A stretch of DNA of 64,000 nt, from assembly GCF_018446385.1 (NCBI RefSeq), contig NC_056001.1, positions 12,146,672 to 12,210,671 of the forward strand, written 5' to 3'. The first letter of the stretch is position 1. Every line of letters starts with the position of its first letter. The notes beneath the pieces are model-generated. The model was not told the origin of the DNA. It saw only the letters and a program-made list of their open reading frames with translations, and searched no databases. Source of the stretch: Zingiber officinale (Eukaryota; Streptophyta; Magnoliopsida; Zingiberales; Zingiberaceae). A program made the position numbers and the translations under genes. Positions 42,835 to 54,872 of the stretch are shown one piece after another.

Positions 42835-44721
42835 TGTGGAGAAACGTCATGGTAAAAGTATCAAGACTCTACGGTCTGATCGTGGTGGCGAGTACCTCTT
42901 AGGAGAGTTTACGAGTTACATATCAGAGGTCGAGATTCAATCCCAACTGTCTGCACCTGGTACACCCCAACAAAATAGTGTGACAGAATGAAGGAATATG
43001 ACTCTTATGGAAATGGTTAGATCAATGATGTGTTATTCAGAATTACCAAATTCGTTTTAGGGATATGCTCTGGAAACGGCAGTGTACATTCTGAACTTGG
43101 TACCTTCTAAGTCAGTACCCTCTACTCCCACAGAATTGTGGAATGAACGTAAGCCTAGTCTGAAGCATATTCAGATTTGGGGTAGTCCAGCACATGTGCT
43201 GAAGGGAGACACTGATAAGTTGGAATCACGTTCAAAAGTTCGCTTGTTTGTGGGTTATCCTAAAGGAATGAAAGATGGTTTATTTTATAGTCCTAAAGAT
43301 CAGAAGGTCATTGTTAGCATCAATGCTCGATTTTTAGAAGAGGACTATGTAATGCACCACAAGCCCATGAGTAAAATTATTCTTGAAGAAATAAGAGAAG
43401 ACACGTCTACTCTAGTACCAATGGTACAAGATGAGATACCATAAGAAACTGCAACACGTGTCACAAATGATGCACAATGTCTCGTCATAGTGGGAGGGTT
43501 GTTAGACAACCTGATAGATTCATGTTTTTGGGAGAATCTTCAAACTTGATCCCTGGTGAACATGAACCTGATCCTTGGACATATGATGAAACACTCCAAA
43601 ATAAAGATGCAGCATCGCTCTATCTATAAACTGAAGCAAGCTTTGAGATCTTGAAACATCCAGTTTAATCTTATGGATTTATTTAGTGTCCGGATGAATC
43701 TTGTGTATACAAAAAGAGTGACGAAAATATGATGGTATTTCTTGTACTATACGTAGATGATGTTTTGCTCATTGATAACAATATCAAAGTGTTGTCAGAC
43801 GTAAGGGTATGGTTGTCCAAGCAGTTTGATATGAAGGATTTGGGAGAATGTGGACATATTCTTAGGATCAAAGTAATAAGGGATCGCAAGAAAAGAATGT
43901 TGTGATTATCCCAAGCTTCATACATCGATACTATCCTAGCTCATTTTATCATACAAAACTCCAAGAAAGGTTTTATACCTTTTTGGCATGGAGTACCTTT
44001 ATCTAAAGAGATGTGTCCTAAAACATCAAAAGAGATAGAAGACATGAAGACAGTTCCTTATGCTTCGGTTGTAGGAAGCCTAATGTATGCAATGCTATGT
44101 ACGTGACCAGATATCTGTTTTACCATGGGCATGGTTAACATATATCAAAGTAATCCAGGACATGGACATTGGACTGTCGTAAAGCATATATTAAAGTACC
44201 TGAAAGGACTAGAGATTATATGCTGATTTACCAGGTAGATGATTTACTCCCTGTGGATTACATGGATTCTGACTTCCAATCAAATAGAGCGAGATATGTG
44301 TTTACTTTGGGAGGTGGAGGTATAACATGGAGGAGTGTTAAGCAGAAATGCATTTCGGACTCCACTATGGAAGCTGAGTATGTGGCAGCCTCTGAGGCAG
44401 CCAAAGAAGTTGTATGGCTCAGAAACTTCTTGATGGACTTAGATATGATTCTTGGTTTATCCAAAATTATCATTTATTGTGATAATAGTGGTGCAGTAGC
44501 AAACTCGAAAGAACCATGAGCCCATAAGGCAAGTAAACACATTGAGCGCAAGTACCATCTAATACGAGACATCGTAAAACGAGGAGAAGTTGTTGTCCCC
44601 AAGATTGCATCAGAAGATAACCTGGCAGATCTTTTTACTAAGGCCCTTCCGGCGATAGCTTTTGATGGGCATGTTGAGGGGATGAGAATCAGATGTATGG
44701 CAGCATATACGGCAGCATAGT
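42835..44721 (+). pseudogene. Decayed copia pol (integrase, partial RT, RNase H)
   Basis: Reads as the copia integrase core (TLRSDRGGEY near 42870, then TPQQN), the integrase C-terminal region in a clean frame at 43082-43444, then a jump to late reverse transcriptase with LYVDDVLL (near 43750), and RNase H to 44721 with DSTMEAEYVA and LADLFTKAL. Much of the N-terminal half of the reverse transcriptase is missing around 43450-43680, and several stops occur. gag and protease are absent. The 3' end runs into a short LTR start. Confidence 0.85.
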
Positions 44722-44743
44722 CTTTTAGTATAAGTGGAAGATT

Positions 44744-44758
44744 GTTAGGATGTATACT
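44744..44758 (+). repeat. Start of the copia 3' LTR, cut after 15 bp
   Basis: TGTTAGGATGTATACT begins at 44744, after the purine-rich AAGTGGAAGAT, where a copia 3' LTR should start. Gypsy element C begins about 15 bp later at 44759. The rest of this LTR should lie beyond the right edge of the window. Confidence 0.5.
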
Positions 44759-45545
44759 TGATATGGATATGTTGAGGGGCTCAAAAGGAAATAGGAGAAA
44801 GGAAAGGGGCATTTTCGTCATTGCACATGTTGAGGGTTTGAGGCATTAAAGGGGCTAATGTTCGTCTTCGAAGAGGTGGGGGTGCTCTGGCTTTTACGCC
44901 GTCGACACCAGGGTGTCATGGGTCTCCGCCGCCACCCAGCACAGGGGCTGGGTTCGTTTCTTGTAGTCGCCGCCAAAGAAGGTCTTCTTCCTGTTCATCT
45001 CATGATGTTCGCCGACGCCATCGTCTGCCACCACCGCTTCTCCTGTCCTCCTCTTCCTCGCGTCGCCGACCTCCGACCCCTCTCGCCATCCCTCTTCTTC
45101 CTTCTTCTCTGGACACACGACAATGACGACGAGCAAATGAGCGTGTCCAGTAGAGGAGGACGCTACTTGTGCCGCCTTCGTCGCCGGCCATGCTAGCCCT
45201 TCGCCGACGCTGACGCCACGGGGGAGCCGGCGTCTCCAGCGGGCGTAACCGCTGCTGCCTCCAGCGGCCGCCAACCATTGCCACTGCCTCCGGCGGCCAT
45301 CGTCGCCGCCCCATGCCGCCTCCGGTGGCCACGGATGTCACGACCGACGCCCCCAGTGGGCATCGACGTTTCTTCCAGCGGCTGCCGGAGTCTCCCGCCG
45401 CTGCTGCCGACGCCTACAGCGGGTGTCGCCTCCAGCGAGCCCAGGTTTGTTTACTCTCTGGACAGCCGCCATCTGGCGAGCCCAGGTTTGTTTACTCCGG
45501 CCTTCGGGTTAAGATGATGTTCGACCTGCAAGCCGATGTGGTTCC

Positions 45546-47042
45546 TGTTGGTGCAACATCCCTCAGGTCAAGGTTGACCTGGTTGACCAAGCTGAGTCTT
45601 GGTTTGGGTTTAGATGTTTGACAATAAGATATTGATTGAAGAAGAGTCAAGTAGGTCAAGGATGACCGGATACTTGACTGGGAAGTCCTAACTGGGATGT
45701 TAGGCAGGAGGGAAATCCTGGTGAGTGAAGCCAGGTGAAAGACCTAGTGAGTGAAGCTAGGCAATTGGGAAGTCCTAGTGAGTGAAGCTAGGCAGGAGAA
45801 AAATCCTGGTGAGTGAAGCCAGGTGAAAGACCTAGTGAGTGAATCTAGGCAATTGGGAAAGTCCTGGTGAGTGAAGCCAGGCAAGAGAAATCCAGATGGG
45901 TCAAGGTTGACCAGACATCTGGTGAGAGTCCAAGTAGGTCAAAGGGATTGACCGGATACTTGGCACGAGGAAGAAAAGTCCAAGTAGGTCTTAGGGAGTG
46001 ACCGGATACTTGGCAAGAAGAGAAAAGTCCAAGTGGGTCAAAGGGATTGACCAGACACTTGGTGAGAGAGTCCTAGCTGGCCAAGGGTGACCGGATGCTA
46101 GGTCTTATGTACCAACAAGTCATGGTTGACTAGATGTTGGTTTAGGGGGCTTTGGGCTTGGTTTTGGGGCAAAACCAAGGTTTGGATTGATCCGTGGATT
46201 GATCCAGCAGGTTTGGATTGATCCGTGGATTGATCCAGCAGGTTTGGATTGATCCGTGGATTGATCCAGTTTGGATCGATCGGTGGATCGATCCGGAAGA
46301 TCTGGATCGATCCGTGGATCGATCCGGTGAGTCCTCAGAGAACCTCTGGATCGATCCGTGGATCGATCCGAGGTCCCAATCGATCGGTGGATCGATTGGG
46401 ACGCCGCTGCTTCGCGATAAGCTTGGATCGATCCGTGGATCGATCCGATATATGACCAGCAGGCTCGGATTGATCCGTGGATCGATCCAGCCTCCCAATC
46501 GATTGGGAGCAATCCAATCGATTGGGATTCGACCGTTAGCGTCGTTTATAGCTGTTGGCGTCTTCGGTAGAACTTCACCGATTCATTCCAGATTCAACAC
46601 AGCTCCTCCCCAGCACTCTCTAAGCTCCTCACCGCCAGTTCTTGAAGGTTCTTGGAGGTTCATCCAAGTCAAGAGGCGAGTTGCAACGAGAAGAAGAAGA
46701 AGCTAGGGTTTTTACTGCATTTCTTGTAAGCTTTTGCTTATTCTTTACTACCCTTTCTTCTTCTTGTACTGAGAGTCTTGTAGGACTTCTCCGCCCTCGG
46801 TAGTTACCGAAAAGGAGTGTTTTCATAGTGGAGGGTGCGTGCGTGGTGTGGATCCTTGGATTAGTCATCTCCGTTGGAGGTGGATACCAAGTAAACTCCT
46901 AGTGTTAGCGTTGAGTGTTTTGTTTCTGTATTTTCCGCTGCATATTCTTGAAGAAACAAACAACGCCAAGCAACGTCGAGCAACGAGCGAACGCGACGAG
47001 CTATTCACCCCCCCCCCCCTCTAGCTACTTTTGGTCCTAACA
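45546..47042 (+). repeat. 5' LTR of GAG-2
   Basis: 1,497 bp. Left part: short direct repeats of GTGAGTGAAGC(C/T)AGG type (45720-45900) and GGTCAAGGTTGACC-type motifs. Middle: palindrome array 46192-46528. A weak TTTATAG lies at 46545. Right part: leader with a long C run near 47009-47020. Confidence 0.92.
46192..46528. repeat. Palindrome array in the GAG-2 5' LTR
   Basis: About eight paired units GGATCGATCC-GT-GGATCGATCC or close variants (GATTGATCC, CAATCGATTGG). Each pair is itself a larger palindrome with a 2-nt centre. The array ends about 15 bp before a TATA-like site. Confidence 0.9.
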
Positions 47043-47044
47043 AG

Positions 47045-47056
47045 TGGTATCAGAGC
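47045..47056 (+). other. Primer-binding site of GAG-2
   Basis: TGGTATCAGAGC, the plant copia initiator-Met-type site, 2 bp after the LTR. Confidence 0.9.
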
Positions 47057-47174
47057 GAGGCCGCTCTTCACCGGAATCATCGCCGGAAGGGTCAAGCATA
47101 TCAAGAAAAGCTAGAGGGTGAAGAAGTTGGAGCAAATTCTTCAAGTTCAAGACTTTATCAAGCTCAACTTCAAG

Positions 47175-48773
47175 ATGCAATTCCAAGATGGGCTTGGATT
47201 TGACACAAGGGTGGCTCCACCATACACTTCTACGAGTTTCGATTCTTGGAAATCAAGAATCGAAAATTTTCTTATGATGGAGATAGAGCAATGGTTTGCT
47301 CTAATGGAAGGCTTCAAGGCTCCAAGAAATTCAAAGGGCAAAGTTCTAAAGAAAAGCAAATGGAGCCCGGAGCAAGTCCAAAGGTGCGAGGCAAATGACA
47401 AAGTGACCAAGCTTTTGGTCAATTTATTGCCAAGCACCATCCTTTGCAAAATTGGAGAGTTTGAAGATGCAAAGGAGCTATGGAGCAAATTGGCCAAGCT
47501 TCATGAAGAGATCCCCTCCACTGTACAAGATCATGAAGAATCCAGAGAGGGTGACTCTTTGGAGCAAGACCAAGAGGAGAACTCCGAGGTTGAGAGATGC
47601 TCAACCTCCGAAGAAGAGGAGGAAGAAGCAACTACCTCCACAAGTCAAGAAAAATCAAATGGAGGAGAATCAAGGTCCGATCAAGAGGAAGCTTCTACCT
47701 CCGGATCCAAAGGAAAAGATGTCACCCCTACACACAAAGGTATAAATATTTCAATTAAAAATAAAAATCATATAATATGTTTTGAGTGTAAGGAAAATGG
47801 ACACTACAAGAGCAAGTGTCCCAACTTGGCTAAGAAGAAGGGCCAAGTGGCACAAAAGGGCAAGGTGAAGCCCAAGGAGACCATTCCCGGAACAAAGAAG
47901 AGCAAGGAGCATATCATATGCTTCTCTTGCGATCAAAAGGGGCATTACCGGAGTCAATGCCTCAAGGGGAAGAAGATGGTCAAGGCTCAAGGAGGCATTA
48001 GTCAAGGGGGAGCCTCCAAGGTAAAGAAGAAGGTAACATTTATTGAGCCTACTCCTTTACATTATGGTAAAAAGCATGATAGTTCTAATTTTTATCATTT
48101 TAATGCGATTTACCATAAGAATAGGAAGCATGAGGGCTTTAAGGAAAAGCATGTGGCCCTACATGCCAAAACTACCCAACCTAAGGTTAGGAAGGTAGAT
48201 AGACACTTGGGCGGAAACACTAAGGAAAATAGACACATGCCCAAGATCAAAAATGCTCATGGACCAAAACCTAAGGATTTAATGATAGAAAATCAAGTCT
48301 TGAGGTCAAGACTTGACAAACTAGAAAAGACCCTAAAAAGGATGGAGAATATCCTTAAAGGGCAAAATGAGCAATATCTAGGGCTAGGAGCACAAAGGTC
48401 ATCCAATGGCTATAGAGGTTTGGGATACAAACCCAAAGCTAAAAAGGATGTGCCTAGTCATCATAGGGTTCCATATAGCTATGGAACAAACCCTAAGTCT
48501 AGAGGTCAAGTCAAAGATACAAGGGAAGATATCCCTAGAAGTATCTTTGCAACCAAAGTGACTAAGACTTGTAAGAAGTCTAAGAAAGTCACTAACAAGG
48601 TCACAAGGGAGGCTATCCCTAGAGTTGACCTAGAAAATGTGACCAAGGCTTCTAAGAAGCCCAACAAGGTCACTAGGAAGGTATCTAGGGAAGTTATCCC
48701 TAGTGAGTACCTAGAGCATCCAAGGAGCACCAATAGGTGTTGGGTCCCTAGGAGCATCTTCTCTACCCCATAG
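47175..48773 (+). CDS. Intact retrotransposon Gag with two CCHC knuckles
   Basis: Structural Gag of GAG-2, expected to form particles around element RNA. The frame is open from 47118, but the first ATG is at 47175, giving 532 aa. Domains: N-terminal capsid-like region of copia Gag type (SFDSWKSRIENFLMM, later ELWSKLAKLHEE), an acidic Glu/Ser linker (about 47520-47720), knuckles CFECKENGHYKSKC (near 47779) and CFSCDQKGHYRSQC (near 47920), a long basic region, a coiled-coil motif ENQVLRSRLDKLEKTLK (near 48290), and a C-terminus WVPRSIFSTP identical to that of the minus-strand Gag at 54873-56342. No protease or pol follows. Long basic tail and coiled coil go beyond a minimal Gag. Whether it is expressed is unknown. 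Confidence 0.85.
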   Translation: MQFQDGLGFDTRVAPPYTSTSFDSWKSRIENFLMMEIEQWFALMEGFKAPRNSKGKVLKKSKWSPEQVQRCEANDKVTKLLVNLLPSTILCKIGEFEDAKELWSKLAKLHEEIPSTVQDHEESREGDSLEQDQEENSEVERCSTSEEEEEEATTSTSQEKSNGGESRSDQEEASTSGSKGKDVTPTHKGINISIKNKNHIICFECKENGHYKSKCPNLAKKKGQVAQKGKVKPKETIPGTKKSKEHIICFSCDQKGHYRSQCLKGKKMVKAQGGISQGGASKVKKKVTFIEPTPLHYGKKHDSSNFYHFNAIYHKNRKHEGFKEKHVALHAKTTQPKVRKVDRHLGGNTKENRHMPKIKNAHGPKPKDLMIENQVLRSRLDKLEKTLKRMENILKGQNEQYLGLGAQRSSNGYRGLGYKPKAKKDVPSHHRVPYSYGTNPKSRGQVKDTREDIPRSIFATKVTKTCKKSKKVTNKVTREAIPRVDLENVTKASKKPNKVTRKVSREVIPSEYLEHPRSTNRCWVPRSIFSTP

Positions 48774-51134
48774 ATGGGTTAGAGAGTGTCAACTCCGATT
48801 AGAAGGGTAGTTAACCCAACTTTGAGGAAATTGACACTCAAGGAGCATTTTCAAGGTTTTAGTTAACCTTTGAAAATGAAATGGACCTATTGATTACTCA
48901 TTGAAAGAGTAAAATGTGTCTAATGGTGAAAAATTGATTTTATCTTAAAATGACACAAATTGGGAAAACCTTGAGAAATACCAAGTTGGGATTTTGGTAT
49001 TCTCTTGGAAATTTAAGGCAATCCGGGCCTTGATTTATGTAATTACTCTTGAGGAAAAATGGAATATGCCAACATTTGAGGATAAGCTTAATTTCAATTG
49101 GCATAAATTAATCAAGAGAATTAGAAATGCCCATTTAGGTTTTGGCACTCTCTTGAAGCACTTTGGGCAATCTAGGGTTTAAGTTTTAGGATTAGCTAAG
49201 ATTAACGATACTTAGATAGGTAATCTAGGTATATTTTATTTATGCTAAACCTTGCCATGATTGTTTGCTCATAATATGCCATGACATCATATTTTATCTT
49301 ATTTGTATTTTGCATTCATGACTTATCATGAAAAATATAAAAATACCATGTCATGCCATACATACATCATGTAGTTATAGGAATCTTTCTTTTGAAAGCT
49401 ATTTTATTTTGATGTATGACATAACATTATCATGCATTATGTTTATTTCCTTAAAAATTAAGGACATATGGCATTAGTTAAACAAGTGGCATTTGTTTAC
49501 AACAAGTGGAATAAACAAGTGACATTTGTTTAACAAGTAAATCAACAAGTAACATCCTTTGTGGATGTCTACCTCTCAAAATGCCTAGATAGATATGCAT
49601 GATCCCTAGAATAGGGCAAAACCAAAATCTTACATCTCACAAAGACCTATAAGATGACTTGTATGTGTTTTAGGCACATTAGATACAAGTGAGATGTTAG
49701 GATGATGAACAAAACTCAAGATGTTGATTTAGTGCATTCTTTTGAGTTTTAAGTTCATCAAAACACATAGTTATGTGTTTTTCCATCATTGGGAAAGCTA
49801 ATGTACAAGTCATGTGCATTATGCCCAAGGAACATGATGGGATATTGGTTTTGAACATGTTTTACAAATATTTTTGGAAACCTTTGGTGAAGGCTATATT
49901 TTGATAGTAATCCCCATTGAATAGTTAGACACAAACTTGAAGAAAACGCTAAAGTTTTTGCCAGTTTTCAAGTTTGTGTCAATCTTTGAAAATATAAAGT
50001 ATTTTCATAGAAAGCTATTTTTCCATGATTAAGTATGCCTAAATAATGTCTACACGAAATTTCATGATTTTTGGATTTTGTAGAATTTTCTAGGGTTTCG
50101 TTGAGTGAAATGGAATTTCAGCAACTATCGAACTCGATCGATCCATGGATCGATTGGAGTTCTGAATCGATCCGTGGATCAGAAGGTAAATCTCGCGAGC
50201 AGAAGCTCGCTGGATCGATCAGTGGATCGATCCACACATACTAAATCGATCAGTGGATCGATTCGGTTGGTTCAATCGATTGGATCCCAACTCCAATCGA
50301 TCCAAGTTGCTGATTTTGGCTGGGAAGGCCTGACTTCAGCATCTTTGAACCATGGTTAGTCTATGTAACCATTCCAAACCCTTAAAATACATTTGTATAT
50401 ATAAAAAGGGTGTTTTCGTGTTGAAAACAAGGATGGAATGGTTAAGGAAGACTTCATTGAAGTTTAGGTTGAGGTTTGTTTCAAATTGTGAACATTTGAA
50501 CCTCAAAACTTCTAAATCTGGGTATCCTAAAGGTTTAGGGATTCCAAGTCATTGTTGGTGCAATGACAGAAGTTACCACCATGTCTTTAGGGGGAGGGAC
50601 TCTTTAAAGGCATGAAAATTATTTTTCATGAACCTTGGAAGGTGGTTAACCTTCTTTAAAGAAAATGCTCATGGACGAGCTTTTGAACTTGAAATGGGGA
50701 GTGGATATCCTCATTATTTCAAGTGGGAACTCAAGATGTTAGAAAATGCTCAAGGTTGGGTATTTGTCTACATTGAGGAAGAAGTTAAGGATAAATGAAG
50801 GGTATGAGACCTTCATTATCATGTTGGTTCAACGAGTGAAGTTGTAACCAATGATGAGCAACTCTTCAGGGGGAGAGTTTTCAACAAATGGATTTGTTGA
50901 AGTGTGCCCAAAGAGGGGGCATAGGTTGATGTGTGCCAATAGGGGGAGAATGAAAGGACGTGTGAAAGGGAGTAAGTTAGGCTTTCATTATCTAAGAGGG
51001 AGTTTTCCCTCTTAGGGGGAGAATGAAAAGCTTAACTTATGCTTTCATTACCTAGTGGCATGAAGAATGAGGCTATGGGATTAGCCTAACTTACATGTGG
51101 CATTGTAAGTGTTATTGTGGTATTGTCAAACATC
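48774..51134 (+). other. Internal noncoding region of GAG-2
   Basis: 2.4 kb without coding signal, AT-rich, with ATGACAT/CATGTCAT repeats near 49270-49460. It holds a second palindrome cluster at 50132-50308 and short purine-rich GGGGGAGA stretches near 50590-51020. Parts resemble the internal region of GAG-3 (48774-49300 against the complement of 54400-54872). Confidence 0.7.
50132..50308. repeat. Second palindrome array of GAG-2 (internal)
   Basis: Six or so GATCGATCCA/TGGATCGATC units of the same type as in this element's LTRs. Confidence 0.85.
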
Positions 51135-51148
51135 AAAAAGGGGGAGAT
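51135..51148 (+). other. Polypurine tract of GAG-2
   Basis: AAAAAGGGGGAGAT lies directly before the 3' LTR start at 51149. Confidence 0.9.
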
Positions 51149-51178
51149 TGTTGGTGCAACATCCCTCAGGTCAAGGTT

Positions 51179-53015
51179 TGTTAGGATCCTTTGTACGGCT
51201 AGAGAGGGGGGGTGTGAATAGCCGACCCCAAATTCTCGCGTTCTTCCTACAGTTAGGGTTAGTCGCAGCGGAAATACAAGGAAGAAACTAAGGAGAAGAA
51301 AAACAAACCGATGTAACGAGGTTCGGAGATGAACTCCTACTCCTCGGCGTGTCCGTAAGGTGGACGAAGCCTACCAATCCGTCGGTGGATGAGTCCCCGG
51401 AGAACCGGCTAATATATATACTCCTTCTGGGTGGAGAAACCTCGCCACAATCTTTCTTGCAACAGCAAGAATGGAGTACAGAAAAACAGCAAGAAATACA
51501 AACAATATGAATGTAAAACACCTTGCTTGCCTTCAACTGGTTTCCGTTGACGAAGCAGCAACTTCACGGAAGAACAGCAGCAGGAAGCTCACACGAAGCT
51601 TCACGAATCGGAGAGCTCAGCAAAGCTCAAGTGCGGCAAGAATCGAGGCAAGAATCAAGGAGAGGAAGAAGGAGGCTCGCGGCCCTCCTTTTATAACTGC
51701 GAAAGCGAAGAAAACACGGAAGAAATCTGGCTGCGGCGCGGCTAGTACTGATCGATGCGTGGACCGATCGGGCTCCATGGATCGGTCCACGGACCGATCC
51801 ATTTCCTAACTTTGCTTCTCCCCGATCGGTCCATGGACCGATCAGAAGGTGGATCGTCCAACCGATCCCTTCCTTTCCTTCTCGCGTTGCTCGTCACGAT
51901 CGGTCCACGGACCGATCGGACATCGATCGTGGACCGATCACTGCCTTCTTTCGCCTCTGTCTTCTTCGATCGGTCACGATCGATAACAGAGCTTGTTGTA
52001 TCGATCGGTCACCGGACCGATCGAGAAAAGACATTGGATCGGTCGGTGACCGATCCAGTGGATTTTGCCCAAACCAAGTCCCAAGACTTCAAACCAATAT
52101 CCGGTCAACCTTGACCTCTTGGTACTTCATCCCTAGCATCTGGTCACTCCCTTGACCTGCTAGCACTCCCCGCTAAGTGTCCGGTCAATCCCTTTGACCC
52201 ACTTAGACTTTTCCACACCAGATGTCCGATCATCCCTGATCCATCTGGATTTTCCTCTTCGTGCCAAGTATCCGATCACTCCCTTGACCTACTTGGACTT
52301 TCCAACACCAGAAGTCCGATCATCCCTGATCCATCTGGATTTTCCCTTGCCTGGTTTCACTCACCAGGACTTTCCAACTGCCTAACATCCCAGTTAGGAC
52401 TTTCCCACTGCCTGGCTTCACTCACCAGGACTTTCCACACTGCCTAACATCCCAGTTAGGACTTTCTCACTCACCTAGCTTCACTCACTAGGATTTTCAC
52501 CTGGCTTCACTCACCGTGATTTCCCGAATGCCTGGCTTCACTCACCAGGACTTTCACCTTCACCTAGCTTCACTCACTAGGATTTTTCCCCGTGCCAAAC
52601 TCCCTGTTTGGACTTTCCCCGTGCCAAGTCTCCATACTTGGACTTTTCGCGTGCCAAGCTCCCTGCTTGGACTTTTCCGTGCCAAGTCCCCATACTTGGA
52701 CTTTTCCAGTGCCAAGTCTCCATGCTTGGACTTTTCCGTGCCAAGTCTCCATACTTGGACTTTTCCCGAATCAGGTCAACCAGGTCAACCTTGACCTACG
52801 GTTGCACCAATAATCTCCCAAACATCTATTCTTGTCCCACATCAAGAATAGAACTCTCTCACGAGTGTCAAACATCAACATGCAACTCAACTAGGTCAAC
52901 CTTGACCTAAGGTTGCATCAACAATCTTCCCAAGTCAAACATCAAAATACAACTCGAGTCAAGTCAACTCGAGTCGGGTCAACCAGGTCAACCTTGACCT
53001 AAGGTTGCACCAACA
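51179..53015 (-). repeat. 3' LTR of GAG-3
   Basis: 1,837 bp. On the minus strand: U3 begins TGTTGGTGCAACC at 53015; a minisatellite of GTGCCAAGTCTCCATACTTG-type units on the plus strand (52590-52770); palindrome array at 51748-52062; TATA-type TTATAAAAGG at about 51688-51697; end at 51179. Confidence 0.92.
51748..52062. repeat. Palindrome array in the GAG-3 3' LTR
   Basis: Units of type GATCGGTCCACGGACCGATC: 9-bp arms around a 2-nt centre. About seven copies, some with one arm changed. On the minus strand the array lies directly upstream of the TATA-like site. Confidence 0.9.
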
Positions 53016-53030
53016 ATCTCCCCCTTTTTG
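53016..53030 (-). other. Polypurine tract of GAG-3
   Basis: The minus strand reads CAAAAAGGGGGAGAT next to the LTR start, the same tract as in GAG-1 and GAG-2. Confidence 0.9.
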
Positions 53031-54872
53031 ATGTTTGACAAAACTATAATCAAGTTAGGTTAACCCGATAACCTAACTTAGGTTTTCCAACCATCTTCCA
53101 ATGTCCAATGTTCTTTCCTTGAACATTCTCTGGACATTCTCCCCTTAGGTTAACCCGATAACCTAACTTGGGTTCTCCAATAATTCTCCCCCTTTTTGAC
53201 ACACATCAAAAGGTATTCCAATGTTCTTCCTCGAACATTCCTTGACATTCTTTCCCTAGCTTAGGTTAAACCGATAACCTAACTTGGGTTCTCTAATAAT
53301 TCTCCAATGAACACTCTCCCCTTTTTGACACACATCAAAAAGAAAAAGGAGGGTATCAAGGTCAAGAGTTTCTTCCTAATGAAAGTCCCATACCTTTCAT
53401 TGAAACTCTTATTTTCCCTTTGATACTAAGCTCAACAATCCACTTAATGATAATCCCATATCACTAATCCTTAAGGAGTAAAAACTCCCCCTAAAAGTCA
53501 ACTCCCCTTGACTAATAGTTAAAACTCCCCCTAAAGGCCAACTCCCCCTTGACCATTGCACCAACAATGTCTTGGAGAGTTTCAAACCTTTATAAATCTA
53601 AAAACCAACTGTCAGCCGAAATTTCAGACATGCAGTCGAATTTCAGCACATTGGCACGCTATCAGACCTCACTGGATCGGTCACCAGACCGATCCACAGC
53701 ACTCTGGATCGGTCCAGTGACCGATCCAGCCCTCCCTGGATCGGTCCAGCGACCGATCCACACACTGATCACAGGGATTTCTGATTTTTCCTCTCCCGAA
53801 ATTCAGAAACCCCTAATAAATTTCAGAAAATTCGAAAAATTGTGAAATTTTGAGGATACATTCCTCATATCATACACTATCATGGAAAAATAATTTTCTA
53901 TGAAAATAGTTTCCATTTTCAAATCTTGATACAAAGTTCAAAAACTTTGAAATAGTTCAAGTTTTAACTCAACTTTGTATCACAAAGTTCAATGATGAAT
54001 GCTATCACTAGGAAAGCTTCATCAAGGTTTTTCAAATCAATTTTAAAATGCTTTTAAAACCATTTGAATTTAGGACCATAATCTTAGGGCTAGATGTACA
54101 TGACTTGTACACAAGCTTTCCCTATGATCCTCAATTTCTTGAATTAGGCTCATCTAGGTACAAGAACTATGCACCTTGATCCTAACTCATGATCCTAATA
54201 TCTCACACACATCTAAAGTGTATCAAACACATCCATGTCAATTTTGATGTGAGATATGGGTTTAGGTATCTTAGACTAAGGTCTCATGCATTCTCTAAAC
54301 ACCAATTTGATCTCAATATCAAATTATATGTTTGTCCTTAAATCAATTTCATTGATTATAATGCAAGAGATGATGACATGGCATATAATGATATGAAAAC
54401 ATGTGCCAATGTCATGATGTCATGGCATAAAGCTTGAAAACTTAAATAAAGCATGACATATAATAACCTAAGCATTATCATGACATTTCAAGTGATCATA
54501 ACTTAAATATGATGTCATGACATGGCATATGGCAACCAATCATGGCAAGTTAGCACAAATAAAATACCTAAATCTCTATCTAAGTATCCTTAGCCTTAGC
54601 TAACTTAAAATCTAACCCTAGATTGCCCATATATCCCTAAGAGAAAACCAAAATCCCAATTATGGTATTTCTCTAGGTTTTCCTCAAATTGTGCCACTTA
54701 AGATTAAAAATGATATTTCCACCATTAGGCACATTTAGCTCTTCAAGGAGTAAATGATAATTCCATTTCATTTTCAAAAGTTCTCAAAACCTTGAAAATG
54801 CTCCTTGAGTGTCAATTTCCTCAAAGTTGGGTTAACTACCCTTCTTATTGGAGTTGACACTCTCTAACCCAT
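53031..54872 (-). other. Internal noncoding region of GAG-3
   Basis: No coding signal. It holds repeated CCCGATAACCTAACTT(G/A)GG-type segments (53060-53300), each near a CCCCCTTTTTGA purine-tract-like sequence, and the second palindrome cluster at 53672-53770. Confidence 0.7.
53672..53770. repeat. Second palindrome array of GAG-3 (internal)
   Basis: Three to four units of the GGATCGGTC...GACCGATCC type, as in this element's LTRs. Confidence 0.85.

Noticed and set aside
44858..45196. 112-codon frame repeated in both gypsy C LTRs (also 63648-63962)
   Set aside because: Conserved only because LTRs are copies. Both strands are open, with no recognisable domain.
46218..46706. Open frames full of DRS, IDP and WID repeats in several frames of the LTR arrays (also 51755-52114, 56974-57282, 58913-59323)
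   Set aside because: They are translations of the GATCGATCC and GATCGGTCC palindrome arrays. Several frames and both strands stay open at once, with no domain.
52608..52910. Repeat protein-like frame with PYLDFS and LGLF units (also 57748-58129)
   Set aside because: Product of the GTGCCAAGTCTCC LTR minisatellite; all three frames are open.
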